The position numbers and the translations under genes were made by a program. This document shows positions 25,196 through 32,050 of a stretch of 32,050 nucleotides of DNA, piece by piece; position 1 is the first letter of the stretch; each line of letters starts with the position of its first letter. The DNA comes from Puniceicoccales bacterium. GTDB taxonomy: Bacteria > Verrucomicrobiota > Verrucomicrobiia > Opitutales > UBA953. The notes below the pieces were generated by a model that had not been told where the DNA came from, searched no databases, and saw only the letters and a list, made by a program, of their open reading frames with translations. Where the stretch lies: the NCBI GenBank assembly GCA_031285745.1, contig JAITVQ010000096.1:1-32050 (forward strand). The letters run 5' to 3'.

Positions 25196-27931
25196 ATGAA
25201 AAATATCTTCCCTGCTCTGGCTTGTTTCCTTCTGACCTCTGCATGGAGTGTAGGACAGAGCGTCAATATCCCGCAAACCGACTGGAAGCTTAAATATGTC
25301 GATAGCTATCAAGGATCATCTTCTTCGGGAGAAATGGCCTTTGATGGGAATCCATTCACCCACTGGCATACCAAATGGGGTGAAACAGACCCGTTGCCCC
25401 ATAACATCCAAATCGACCTTGGTGCTCCCTACGAAGTCAACGGTTTTGTATATGTCCCCAGGCCGGACGGCGGGAACGGAAATATCAAAAAATATGAGCT
25501 TTATCTGAGCAAGGATGGTGAGAATTGGGGAACTCCTGTCTCTGCAGGGGAGTTTCGCAGTAAAAGCGAGCCCAACACCTTGTTTTTCGATGCTGTTCCC
25601 GGCACGCGTTATATTAAGCTGGTGGCGATATCGGGGTTTAATGGGAACCCTTACTATGCGGCGGTTGCGGAAATTCAGATTTTCCAAAAATCCACCGAGA
25701 AGCCCAAGGCGGATTTCTCTGTGCCGATTCCTTTGGTAAAAACCGGGAGTAATGTTTATTTTACTGACAAATCCGCCGTCTCGCCCGTTTCCTGGGAATG
25801 GCGTTTTCCTGGAGGAACTCCGGAGATCAGCAATGAACAAAATCCCAAGGTGTCTTATCAATGGTCGGGGAAATACCCCGTTATGCTCAAGGTGACGAAT
25901 CTCAATGGAAGTACTGAGATTACTCGCAATAATTACATCACTGTTTCGAATGAAGTTTCGAATTTAGCCCTGTGCCTTGATGGAAAGGATAATGATGTTC
26001 GCACGGGCATAGGCATCATCAAGCCGCCTTGGACCTTGGAAGCTTCGATCAAGGGTGATGACGACAAGTGGAAGGCATTGGAAGTTATTTTCGGAGGGGG
26101 CGAGTACAGCAAAACCAATGTGGCGGACAATGTACCACTGGCCTTGAAGAACGGAAGATTGCACAGCAGCCGTTTGGATATAACGGCAGATACTGTTCTC
26201 GATAATAACTGGCACCATGTCGCCGCCACCTGCGATGGAAAAAACACAACGCTGTACCTTGATGGGAAGGTTGTGGCCTCGGCTCCCAAATCTGTGGCGA
26301 TTCTTCCGGGGGCCATTGGTATCAATCAGGAATCCGGTAGCACTTTTGGCGGATTGATGGACGAGGTGCGGGTTTGGAATGCCTGCGTCTCGGCGGAGAT
26401 GATTCGCAGCTGGATGAACAAAGGCCTGAGTACGCAGCACCCGGATTTTAGAAACCTGGTCGGATATTATACATTCGATAACATGCAGGAAGAAATGGAC
26501 GTGAATTGGGTGGGGCGGGGTCATCAAGCCTATCATCTCCGCAACTGCCGGGTTAGCTACAAGGGCAAGGCTCCCTTGGCCTATGCGGTTGCCAATACCA
26601 ATCCCCATTTTGCCAATGCTCCGGTCAGGCAGGCATTTTTCAATGCGGTTACGGTTCCGAGCGAATGGGATGTCGATCCCGGCACAAAGGATACCCAAGC
26701 GCTCAAGTTACGCGTAGCTGTTACAGGTGCCTTGAATCCGCTAAACTTTACCGGGCTGACGCTTGATCTTGGAGAAACCACCGCCCTGAATGATATAGAG
26801 CGTATTCGCGTCTATCACACGGGACAGGCGGCGCGCTCTACCATCAAGCAGGAGATATTCGCGATAAATTCGCCGGACCAAGGGAAAATTGAGTGCAAAA
26901 TTCCGGCTCAAAAAATAATTCCGCTAAACCACGGGATAAATTACTTTCTGGTGACTTGTGACATCAGCCCCACGGCGAAACCTGGAAATACCATAAAGAT
27001 TGAGGTCGATTCCTTTAAACTGGGGAATGACAAAATCATTCCGGAGCAAAGCCACGGTTGCGTTCCTCAAAAGGTTGTTCCTTCCAGTAAAGATAGCCCG
27101 AATGTTTTCAGGGTTCTTGATTGGAACATCTGGCATGGTGGAGTTCACCTCGGCAATGAAGGCAGGGTCCGGGTGATTGATTTGGTCAAGGCAACCAATG
27201 CCGATGCCATTACCATGCAGGAGGCATATGGGGCTCAGGCGGAGATTGCGAAAGCGTTGGGATATCATCTGCAGACCGCGTCGGCAGGTGACAATCTGGC
27301 CTTGTTCAGTCGCTACCCGTTGGTTAAATTGCCCTCATCCAAAACATTCCAGTCCAACCCCGCCATTGTCACATTGTCCGGAGGGCGAAAGGTTTTGCTG
27401 AATTCCTGCTGGCTTCGCTATGCCTATCGTCCCGAATACACCTGTGCTTATTTCAATGATGGCATGGACCCTGCCCGGTGGATTGACGAGGACAGGGAGC
27501 TTTCAACGGCTGACATCCGTGGCATTCTGGAAAAAGACGTTAACCCCCGTCTGGCCAGGGAATCCATGCCTGTGATCATCGGTGCCGACTTCAATTCATG
27601 CAGCCATCTGGATTGGACTGCGGCAGCAGCGCATCTCCATCATGGCTATGGCCCGGTTCAGTTTCCGACGTCGCAGTATATGCTGGAGCAAGGATTCCGG
27701 GATAGTTTTCGCGAACAAAACCCTGATGAGGTTACCAGACCGGACGGAACTTTTGCCGTGATTTACGGGCAGTCGCAAACCTCGAGAATCGACTTTATTT
27801 ATTACAAGGGAACCGGAATCAAAAGCATTGCCTCCAAGATCATCAGGACTGCGCCGGAAATAGATTACGTATGGGCATCCGACCACGCGGCAGTCATCAC
27901 CACATTTGAACTGGCAGAAGAGAATGAGTGA
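25196..27931 (+). CDS. secreted multidomain endonuclease/exonuclease/phosphatase-fold protein with glycan-binding modules
   Basis: A 911-aa exported protein (signal peptide about 1-20, MKNIFPALACFLLTSAWSVG). Domains in order: F5/8 type C (discoidin/CBM32-like, about 28-164), PKD (about 171-251, SWEWRFPGGTPE), LamG/concanavalin-like (about 255-430, NNWHHVAATCDGKNTTLYLDG), a sialidase-associated N-terminal-type beta domain (about 475-620), and a C-terminal EEP catalytic domain (about 636-906). EEP residues are in place: N644 (DWNIWHG), E676 (TMQEAY), D798 and N800 (IIGADFNS), D866 (SRIDFIYY) and D896-H897 (ASDHAAV). The EEP superfamily includes nucleases, phosphodiesterases and sphingomyelinases, so a metal-dependent phosphoesterase acting on a surface or glycan-linked substrate is likely; the exact one is unknown. 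The stop overlaps the start of the next gene. Confidence 0.88.
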   Translation: MKNIFPALACFLLTSAWSVGQSVNIPQTDWKLKYVDSYQGSSSSGEMAFDGNPFTHWHTKWGETDPLPHNIQIDLGAPYEVNGFVYVPRPDGGNGNIKKYELYLSKDGENWGTPVSAGEFRSKSEPNTLFFDAVPGTRYIKLVAISGFNGNPYYAAVAEIQIFQKSTEKPKADFSVPIPLVKTGSNVYFTDKSAVSPVSWEWRFPGGTPEISNEQNPKVSYQWSGKYPVMLKVTNLNGSTEITRNNYITVSNEVSNLALCLDGKDNDVRTGIGIIKPPWTLEASIKGDDDKWKALEVIFGGGEYSKTNVADNVPLALKNGRLHSSRLDITADTVLDNNWHHVAATCDGKNTTLYLDGKVVASAPKSVAILPGAIGINQESGSTFGGLMDEVRVWNACVSAEMIRSWMNKGLSTQHPDFRNLVGYYTFDNMQEEMDVNWVGRGHQAYHLRNCRVSYKGKAPLAYAVANTNPHFANAPVRQAFFNAVTVPSEWDVDPGTKDTQALKLRVAVTGALNPLNFTGLTLDLGETTALNDIERIRVYHTGQAARSTIKQEIFAINSPDQGKIECKIPAQKIIPLNHGINYFLVTCDISPTAKPGNTIKIEVDSFKLGNDKIIPEQSHGCVPQKVVPSSKDSPNVFRVLDWNIWHGGVHLGNEGRVRVIDLVKATNADAITMQEAYGAQAEIAKALGYHLQTASAGDNLALFSRYPLVKLPSSKTFQSNPAIVTLSGGRKVLLNSCWLRYAYRPEYTCAYFNDGMDPARWIDEDRELSTADIRGILEKDVNPRLARESMPVIIGADFNSCSHLDWTAAAAHLHHGYGPVQFPTSQYMLEQGFRDSFREQNPDEVTRPDGTFAVIYGQSQTSRIDFIYYKGTGIKSIASKIIRTAPEIDYVWASDHAAVITTFELAEENE

Positions 27932-29060
27932 GCCAAAAGAAGCAGTACCTGCTGCGAAACCGCAGAACTCTGCAACATCTTCCGCCAATAAGCTGAGGCT
28001 GGTTTCCCTGGATGCCTTGCGCGGATTCGACATGTTTTGGTTGATCGGCGGAGTTCCGTTCGTCTGCGCATTGGCTAAGTGGATAGATGCATATGCCTCG
28101 GAGACCCGTTATGCCTTGAGTCATGCGGGGTTTGGCATGCCACCCCGCGCGTATGACTTGGTTATGCCTTTGTTCCTGTTCATGTCCGGCGTAGCGATGG
28201 CCTTTTCAGGTAAATGGAAAAACCCGGAAATGAAAATGGACCGGGCTCGCTGGATTAAGGTTTTCCGCAGGGTGGCCATATTGTGGATTTTGGGTATGGC
28301 AGTTCAGGGCAACTTGCTTTCCTACGATATTTCCAAGTTTTACTGGTACACCAACACGCTACAGTCGATTGCCGCCGGGGGATTGATTGCCGAACTGGTT
28401 TCTCTTCTTCCCAAGGAAAAATGGCGGCTCGGGGCGTTTGCTGCCCTACCTGTCTTATATTGGATTTTGTCGGTCCTGATTTCACCGGGCAGATACGCCA
28501 TGGAAACCAGCGGGGCCATACGTTTGGACGACATGCTATTCGGGATGGATCGCGGAAATCGCGCCTATGCCTGGGTGCTTCCCTCACTGAATTTCGGAGC
28601 CACGGTCTTGATGGGAGTCTATACCGGTCGCTGGGTGAGCAGCCTGCGCAAGCCGGGGGTCAAAACCGCAGGGTTGTTTCTTTCGGGTATTCTCGCCCTG
28701 GGCATGGCGGACTTATGGGAACCGCTGCATCCGATCAACAAACACCTTTGGACGGGTTCCTTTGTGCTCTGGTCAGGTGGCTGGTGCCTGATGATGATGG
28801 GCTTTTTCTATGGAATTGTTGATTGGCTGGGCTGGAAGCGTTGGACTTTCCCCCTGTGTGTTATCGGGATGAATTCACTGGCTGCCTACATGATGACCTC
28901 CTTGCTTAATTTTCGTCCATTTGGTCTGGTATTTATACAAGGGTTCAAGGGACGCGTGAGCAACGAGTGCTTTGAGGTGCTACACAGTGGCGCAACACTG
29001 GCGATTGTCTGGCTGATTCTCTATGTCATGTACCGGAAAAAGATTTTCCTGAAGTTTTGA
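27924..29060 (+). CDS. HGSNAT/NagX-like membrane acyltransferase (DUF5009 family)
   Basis: A 378-aa polytopic membrane protein with about ten hydrophobic segments. The N-terminal RLVSLDALRGFDMFWLIGG is the hallmark of the DUF5009 / heparan-alpha-glucosaminide N-acetyltransferase-like family, in which a membrane enzyme is thought to move an acetyl group across the membrane to a glucosamine on the far side. The conserved DLVMPLFLFMSGVAMAFS segment (54-72) follows. The C-terminus is MYRKKIFLKF. The ATG at 27924 overlaps the upstream stop in an ATGAGTGA arrangement of 8 bp, so translation is probably coupled; a GAAGAG just before could serve as ribosome-binding site. The longer frame from 27906 lies inside the upstream gene and was not used. 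Association with a secreted glycan-binding phosphoesterase suggests a role in amino-sugar handling. Confidence 0.87.
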   Translation: MSEPKEAVPAAKPQNSATSSANKLRLVSLDALRGFDMFWLIGGVPFVCALAKWIDAYASETRYALSHAGFGMPPRAYDLVMPLFLFMSGVAMAFSGKWKNPEMKMDRARWIKVFRRVAILWILGMAVQGNLLSYDISKFYWYTNTLQSIAAGGLIAELVSLLPKEKWRLGAFAALPVLYWILSVLISPGRYAMETSGAIRLDDMLFGMDRGNRAYAWVLPSLNFGATVLMGVYTGRWVSSLRKPGVKTAGLFLSGILALGMADLWEPLHPINKHLWTGSFVLWSGGWCLMMMGFFYGIVDWLGWKRWTFPLCVIGMNSLAAYMMTSLLNFRPFGLVFIQGFKGRVSNECFEVLHSGATLAIVWLILYVMYRKKIFLKF

Positions 29061-29150
29061 TTAGAACAGCCCTAACAGGACAAGATACACATCGGAGACG
29101 TAATTCCGACTCTTTTCAAACGTGACGATTTACTACTGAAATAAAAAAAC

Positions 29151-29660
29151 TCAAGGTTGTCTTGGGTGGTGTCTATCGTGGAAGCCCCACGAAAAACCAC
29201 ATTGATGAAGATACAGTCCGGCGATCGCCTCATAGTTCTTGGTGCAAATCTGTCTTGCTCCGACGACATCTCCATTCTTTACGAGAAACTCTATTCTTTC
29301 TTTTCCAACAGGAGCTACCAACGGAATAGGGATGATGACAATTATGGGTATGATCCCGTTCCAGCGAAAATCGAATTTATATATCCAGATTTGGTCAGCC
29401 TCCTCTGTCCGAGTAAATTCGATGCTATCCGGGTTTCCCCAATTGTCTTCCAGCCAGGCTGTATCGTATTTACGAGGGGTGCCTTGCCCAGTGGTTCTAA
29501 ATGTCCTTACTCCATGGATTCCTGCTTTTTCGCTGATTTGAAGAGACTCCATTTCGTTTGTTGCTGTGTATCTTGCAACAATGCCGACGCACCCTTGCAG
29601 GGAGAGGCTTGCTATGAGTAGTGCAGCGATCTTTCCCATGATGATTTTTCGTTTCTTCAT
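29151..29660 (-). CDS. small lipoprotein of unknown function
   Basis: A 169-aa predicted lipoprotein. The signal MKKRKIIMGKIAALLIAS is followed by lipobox LSLQGC with C24 as the lipidated residue. A second start at 29639 (MGKIAALL) would serve equally; the longer frame to 29714 adds only an unlikely leader. The mature part has WLEDNWGNPDSIEF and DQIWIYKFDF, the 'helix, then GxPD, then W-x-Y strand' pattern of SmpA/OmlA/BamE-like small envelope lipoproteins, then a hydrophobic IIPIIVIIPIPLV segment that could be a second membrane contact. The C-terminus is His-rich (GFHDRHHPRQP). It is convergent with the acyltransferase gene and divergent from truB. The BamE-like resemblance is weak; I do not assign a function. 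Confidence 0.65.
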   Translation of the reverse strand: MKKRKIIMGKIAALLIASLSLQGCVGIVARYTATNEMESLQISEKAGIHGVRTFRTTGQGTPRKYDTAWLEDNWGNPDSIEFTRTEEADQIWIYKFDFRWNGIIPIIVIIPIPLVAPVGKERIEFLVKNGDVVGARQICTKNYEAIAGLYLHQCGFSWGFHDRHHPRQP

Positions 29661-29840
29661 ATACACAGTATAACACTGTTGGCGTATGCGGCCTAATTGA
29701 AAAAACCAATGCAAGTATTGATCAATCGGGAGGCTGTCATTGCTCCTGAATTGTTTTTAAAGCCCATTGGCATATTTTTCGCTATGCCTTGCCCGCGTTT
29801 TTGTTTACGAAGCTTGGTTTCAACATAGATTTCCCTCTGC

Positions 29841-30569
29841 ATGACACCATCTTCTCCCGAACTCGAAGGCGTACTCGTCGTTGACAAGCCCCAAGGGTGC
29901 ACCTCGCACGACGTGGTGGATCGTCTTCGCCGGGTGTTGAAAATGAAAAGAATCGGACATGCCGGTACGCTGGACCCGATGGCGACTGGGGTGTTGGTGA
30001 TCCTGGTGGGGAAGGCCACGAAGGCATCCCAGTATCTGATGAGCCGGGATAAATCCTATGACGGAACCCTGCGGCTGGGACAGGTGACGGATTCCCAGGA
30101 TGCCGATGGCGAGATCATCGAGACAAATCCTGTCCCGGAGTCCATCACTGCCGATATCATTGCCGAGGCGATGCGGAAAATGCAGGGAGACCAGTACCAG
30201 ACTCCGCCGATGTTCTCTGCCAAGAAGATCAACGGTGTTCCCCTTTACAAGATGGCCCGCAAGGGTGAGGAGGTGGCTCGCGAGCCGCGCTTCATCCATA
30301 TCGAGAAATTCGATCTGCTCAACTACACCGCTCCCGATGCTTTGTTTCGTGTGTCGTGCAGCAAGGGTACCTATGTGCGGACCCTGGCGCATGATCTGGG
30401 ACGAACCCTCGGTCCGGGATCACATCTCATCGCGCTTCGCCGGATTGCCTCCGGCGAACAGACGATTGAGCAATCCACCACCTTGTCCGACTTGGAGACG
30501 ATGCCGGTGGCGGAAATCAGGAACCGTCTGATTCCTGTCTGGAAGGCAGTGCCAAGCCACGTCTTGTGA
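29841..30569 (+). CDS. truB: tRNA pseudouridine(55) synthase TruB
   Basis: A 242-aa pseudouridine synthase that converts U55 in the T-loop of tRNAs. The catalytic aspartate is D45 in [11 protein letters not shown] (40-50). [37 protein letters not shown] and [15 protein letters not shown] are all canonical TruB motifs. The protein stops soon after [13 protein letters not shown], so the C-terminal PUA-like domain of the roughly 310-aa enterobacterial type is missing or minimal, as in many other bacteria. It is followed by ribF with a 4-nt gap, the common truB-ribF pairing. rbfA, usually just upstream, is not here. No Shine-Dalgarno precedes the ATG. Confidence 0.95.
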   Translation: MTPSSPELEGVLVVDKPQGCTSHDVVDRLRRVLKMKRIGHAGTLDPMATGVLVILVGKATKASQYLMSRDKSYDGTLRLGQVTDSQDADGEIIETNPVPESITADIIAEAMRKMQGDQYQTPPMFSAKKINGVPLYKMARKGEEVAREPRFIHIEKFDLLNYTAPDALFRVSCSKGTYVRTLAHDLGRTLGPGSHLIALRRIASGEQTIEQSTTLSDLETMPVAEIRNRLIPVWKAVPSHVL

Positions 30570-30573
30570 CATC

Positions 30574-31533
30574 ATGAAGTGCTACGAATCGCTGGAAAAG
30601 ATCCCTGCATTGCGCGGTCCCGTGCATCTGGCGGTAGGCATGTTTGATGGTGTTCATCTCGGGCACAAGGAAGTGATCGGAGGCTCCGTGGCCTCGGCTG
30701 CACAGGCAGGCGGGACTTCGGGAGTACTGACTTTCACACCCCATCCGAGCCGGTTGTTTCACCCGGAGAATCCTGTTCCGCAGATTCTCAGCCGGGAGGA
30801 CAAGGATGAGCGCATTGCGCGTCTCGGACCGGGATTCATTGTTCACCAGCCGTTCACCCGTGAGTTTGCTGCCCAGGCGGCCAAGGGTTTTCTGGAGTCA
30901 CTGCGCAATGCCATTCCCAATTTGTTTGCGATTCATGTGGGCAAGAATTTCCGGTTTGGGAAGAACCGGACGGGAGACGTTGCGTGGCTGGTGGAGCATG
31001 CCAACCGACTGGGGTTACATGTACTCAGCGCAAACGATATCCAGGCCGACGGGGAGCGCATCAGCAGTACGCGCATCCGGGGATTGATTACCGAGGGGGA
31101 GATGGCCGTCGCAAATGCATTGCTGGGATATAACTATGCCGTTCACGGCGAGGTGATTGGCGGACGGGCCTTGGGGCGAACCTTGGGTTTTCCAACCTTG
31201 AATATTCCCTGGATGCCGGAATTAAAGCCCCGACAGGGCGTATATGCGGTTCGCGCCAAGACGAAAGGCAGCGATTGGTTTTCCGGTGTAGCCAACTACG
31301 GGCAGCGCCCAACGGTGGAAAACGGACCGGTTTCCCCGTTGTTGGAAGTGCATCTTTTATCCGGTGGCGATGACGTTCGGCGGGCTGGATTTGGGCCGGG
31401 TGCCATGATGGAAGTAGAATTACTGGAGTTCATCCGGCCCGAGAAAAAGTTCAAGGGACTTGATGAGTTGCGCGCGCAAATCGCCAAGGATACTACGGCA
31501 GCCCGGCGTTTCTTTGAGACGGGGATGATGTGA
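30574..31533 (+). CDS. ribF: bifunctional riboflavin kinase/FAD synthetase
   Basis: A 319-aa enzyme making FMN from riboflavin and FAD from FMN. The N-terminal adenylyltransferase half has GMFDGVHLGH (22-31), TFTPHPS and ISSTRIR (163-169). The C-terminal riboflavin kinase half has GRTLGFPTLNI (201-211), with the PTxN motif, and GVYAVRAKTKGSDWFSGVANYG. Both domains look complete and of normal length. The gene starts 4 nt after truB and is presumably translated from the same mRNA. Its TGA stop at 31531-31533 is made by the first three bases of the palindromic element that follows, so the last residues (FFETGMM) may have been set by the element's position. Confidence 0.95.
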   Translation: MKCYESLEKIPALRGPVHLAVGMFDGVHLGHKEVIGGSVASAAQAGGTSGVLTFTPHPSRLFHPENPVPQILSREDKDERIARLGPGFIVHQPFTREFAAQAAKGFLESLRNAIPNLFAIHVGKNFRFGKNRTGDVAWLVEHANRLGLHVLSANDIQADGERISSTRIRGLITEGEMAVANALLGYNYAVHGEVIGGRALGRTLGFPTLNIPWMPELKPRQGVYAVRAKTKGSDWFSGVANYGQRPTVENGPVSPLLEVHLLSGGDDVRRAGFGPGAMMEVELLEFIRPEKKFKGLDELRAQIAKDTTAARRFFETGMM

Positions 31534-31680
31534 AGAGCGTTTAGCGTCTAGCGTGGAGCGTTTAGATTTTGAGGAAAAGAGACAGATGCAAATAGCCAAA
31601 GAGCAAGAAGAACTCTTCTGAAAACCCTATTAGCCTTGCGTTCGTCTAAACACTCCACGCTCCACGCTAAACGCTCTTCA
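31531..31680. repeat. 150-bp palindromic element with AGCGTNN heptamer arms
   Basis: Perfectly sized 36-nt arms (31531-31566 and 31645-31680) match at 32 of 36 positions in inverted orientation. The arms read TGAAG followed by tandem heptamers AGCGTTT, AGCGTCT, AGCGTGG, AGCGTTT. The 78-nt centre shows no gene. The outermost TGA of the left arm is the ribF stop, and the outermost TGA of the right arm, read on the minus strand, is the feoB stop. No T tract suitable for an intrinsic terminator is seen, but the hairpin lies exactly between two convergent genes. Confidence 0.9.
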
Positions 31681-32050
31681 CCCCACCACCATCCGCCACA
31701 CAAAGGCCACTAGGGCACATATCACAATGCCGATGCCAATGGGCATAAAGGTGGCGAGGGCGGTCCATTTGATTGAGCGCGTTTCCTTGTAAATGGTGTA
31801 AATGGTGGTGCTGCAGGGGTTGTGGCAGAGACTGAAGAGCATCAGGTTTATCCCGGTGAGGATCGTCCAGCCGGATTGGGTGAGCAGCATCCTTACACTG
31901 GTATCATCCGTTTCGAACATGACTCCAGCCTCGCCTCCGGGGACGACATGGCCGGTCAGGAGGACGGTCAGCATCAGGATGGTGGGAATGACAATCTCAT
32001 TGGCGGGAATGGCGATGATGTAGGCCAGAAGGATGATGCCGTTGAGTCCG
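31678..32050 (-). CDS. feoB: ferrous iron transporter B, C-terminal fragment (5' end outside the window)
   Basis: The frame is open from the window edge to a TGA at 31680-31678, showing the last 123 residues. [20 protein letters not shown] (the first 20 visible residues) and [18 protein letters not shown] match the conserved membrane core and C-terminus of FeoB, the GTPase-coupled Fe(II) permease. The NPCSTT segment carries the conserved cysteine of the second Gate domain, and [22 protein letters not shown] is the final helix. The N-terminal G domain lies beyond the window and cannot be checked. The gene converges on ribF through the palindromic element, which provides its stop codon. FeoB suggests Fe(II) uptake in low-oxygen conditions. 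Confidence 0.88.
   Translation of the reverse strand, partial: GLNGIILLAYIIAIPANEIVIPTILMLTVLLTGHVVPGGEAGVMFETDDTSVRMLLTQSGWTILTGINLMLFSLCHNPCSTTIYTIYKETRSIKWTALATFMPIGIGIVICALVAFVWRMVVG

Overview
This window looks like chromosome from a member of the Verrucomicrobiota, probably the Opitutae side. That is inference. The evidence is a prepilin with the GAFTLIELLTVIAIIG leader typical of that phylum, a large secreted protein ending in a Ca-binding DPDGDGLDN motif followed by an 'SVDLQNW ... FYRIKI' tail, almost no Shine-Dalgarno sequences before start codons, and several short palindromic repeats between genes. No phage, transposase, CRISPR array, rRNA or tRNA was found. Most of the window is ordinary chromosomal backbone with a few accessory genes.

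Layout. 1-3.1 kb: the 3' end of an unrecognised gene, mtaB (minus strand, tRNA methylthiotransferase), an all-alpha dUTPase and a type II secretion/type IV pilus-like pseudopilin, followed by two strong hairpin terminators. 3.2-6.6 kb: a minus-strand cluster of a D-2-hydroxyacid dehydrogenase, an Ldh_2-family oxidoreductase and a KDG-kinase-like sugar kinase, which looks like a sugar-acid route; each gap between these genes holds a palindromic repeat. 6.7-10.4 kb: a cytoplasmic pullulanase-like GH13 enzyme and GAPDH with a strong terminator. 10.4-11.16 kb: a gene-free stretch with a previously unlabelled array of degenerate 42-bp units, each junction centred on a CTCCGTA-CGCA-TACGGAG hairpin. 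11.16-19.3 kb: four consecutive peptidase genes (ClpP, rhomboid, Prc/CtpA, secreted M60). 19.4-25.1 kb: dnaX with an A9 slippage site abutting a hairpin and an out-of-frame stop, a membrane protein of unknown function, a YfcE-like phosphoesterase and hrpB. 25.2-29.1 kb: a secreted multidomain endonuclease/exonuclease/phosphatase-fold protein overlapping an HGSNAT/NagX-like membrane acyltransferase by 8 bp. 29.1-32.05 kb: a small lipoprotein (minus), truB-ribF, a 150-bp palindromic element, and the 3' end of feoB (minus).

How it fits together. The enzymes suggest a heterotroph using polysaccharides and glycoproteins: secreted M60 peptidase and a glycan-binding phosphatase outside, a pullulanase-like enzyme and GAPDH for glucan use inside, and KDG kinase with two dehydrogenases for sugar acids. 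FeoB suggests ferrous iron uptake and fits a low-oxygen habitat, although only its C-terminus is visible. The signals most worth a second look are the 42-bp hairpin array, the dnaX slippage cassette, and the three palindromic elements with arms built from short tandem words, two of which supply the stop codons of neighbouring genes.
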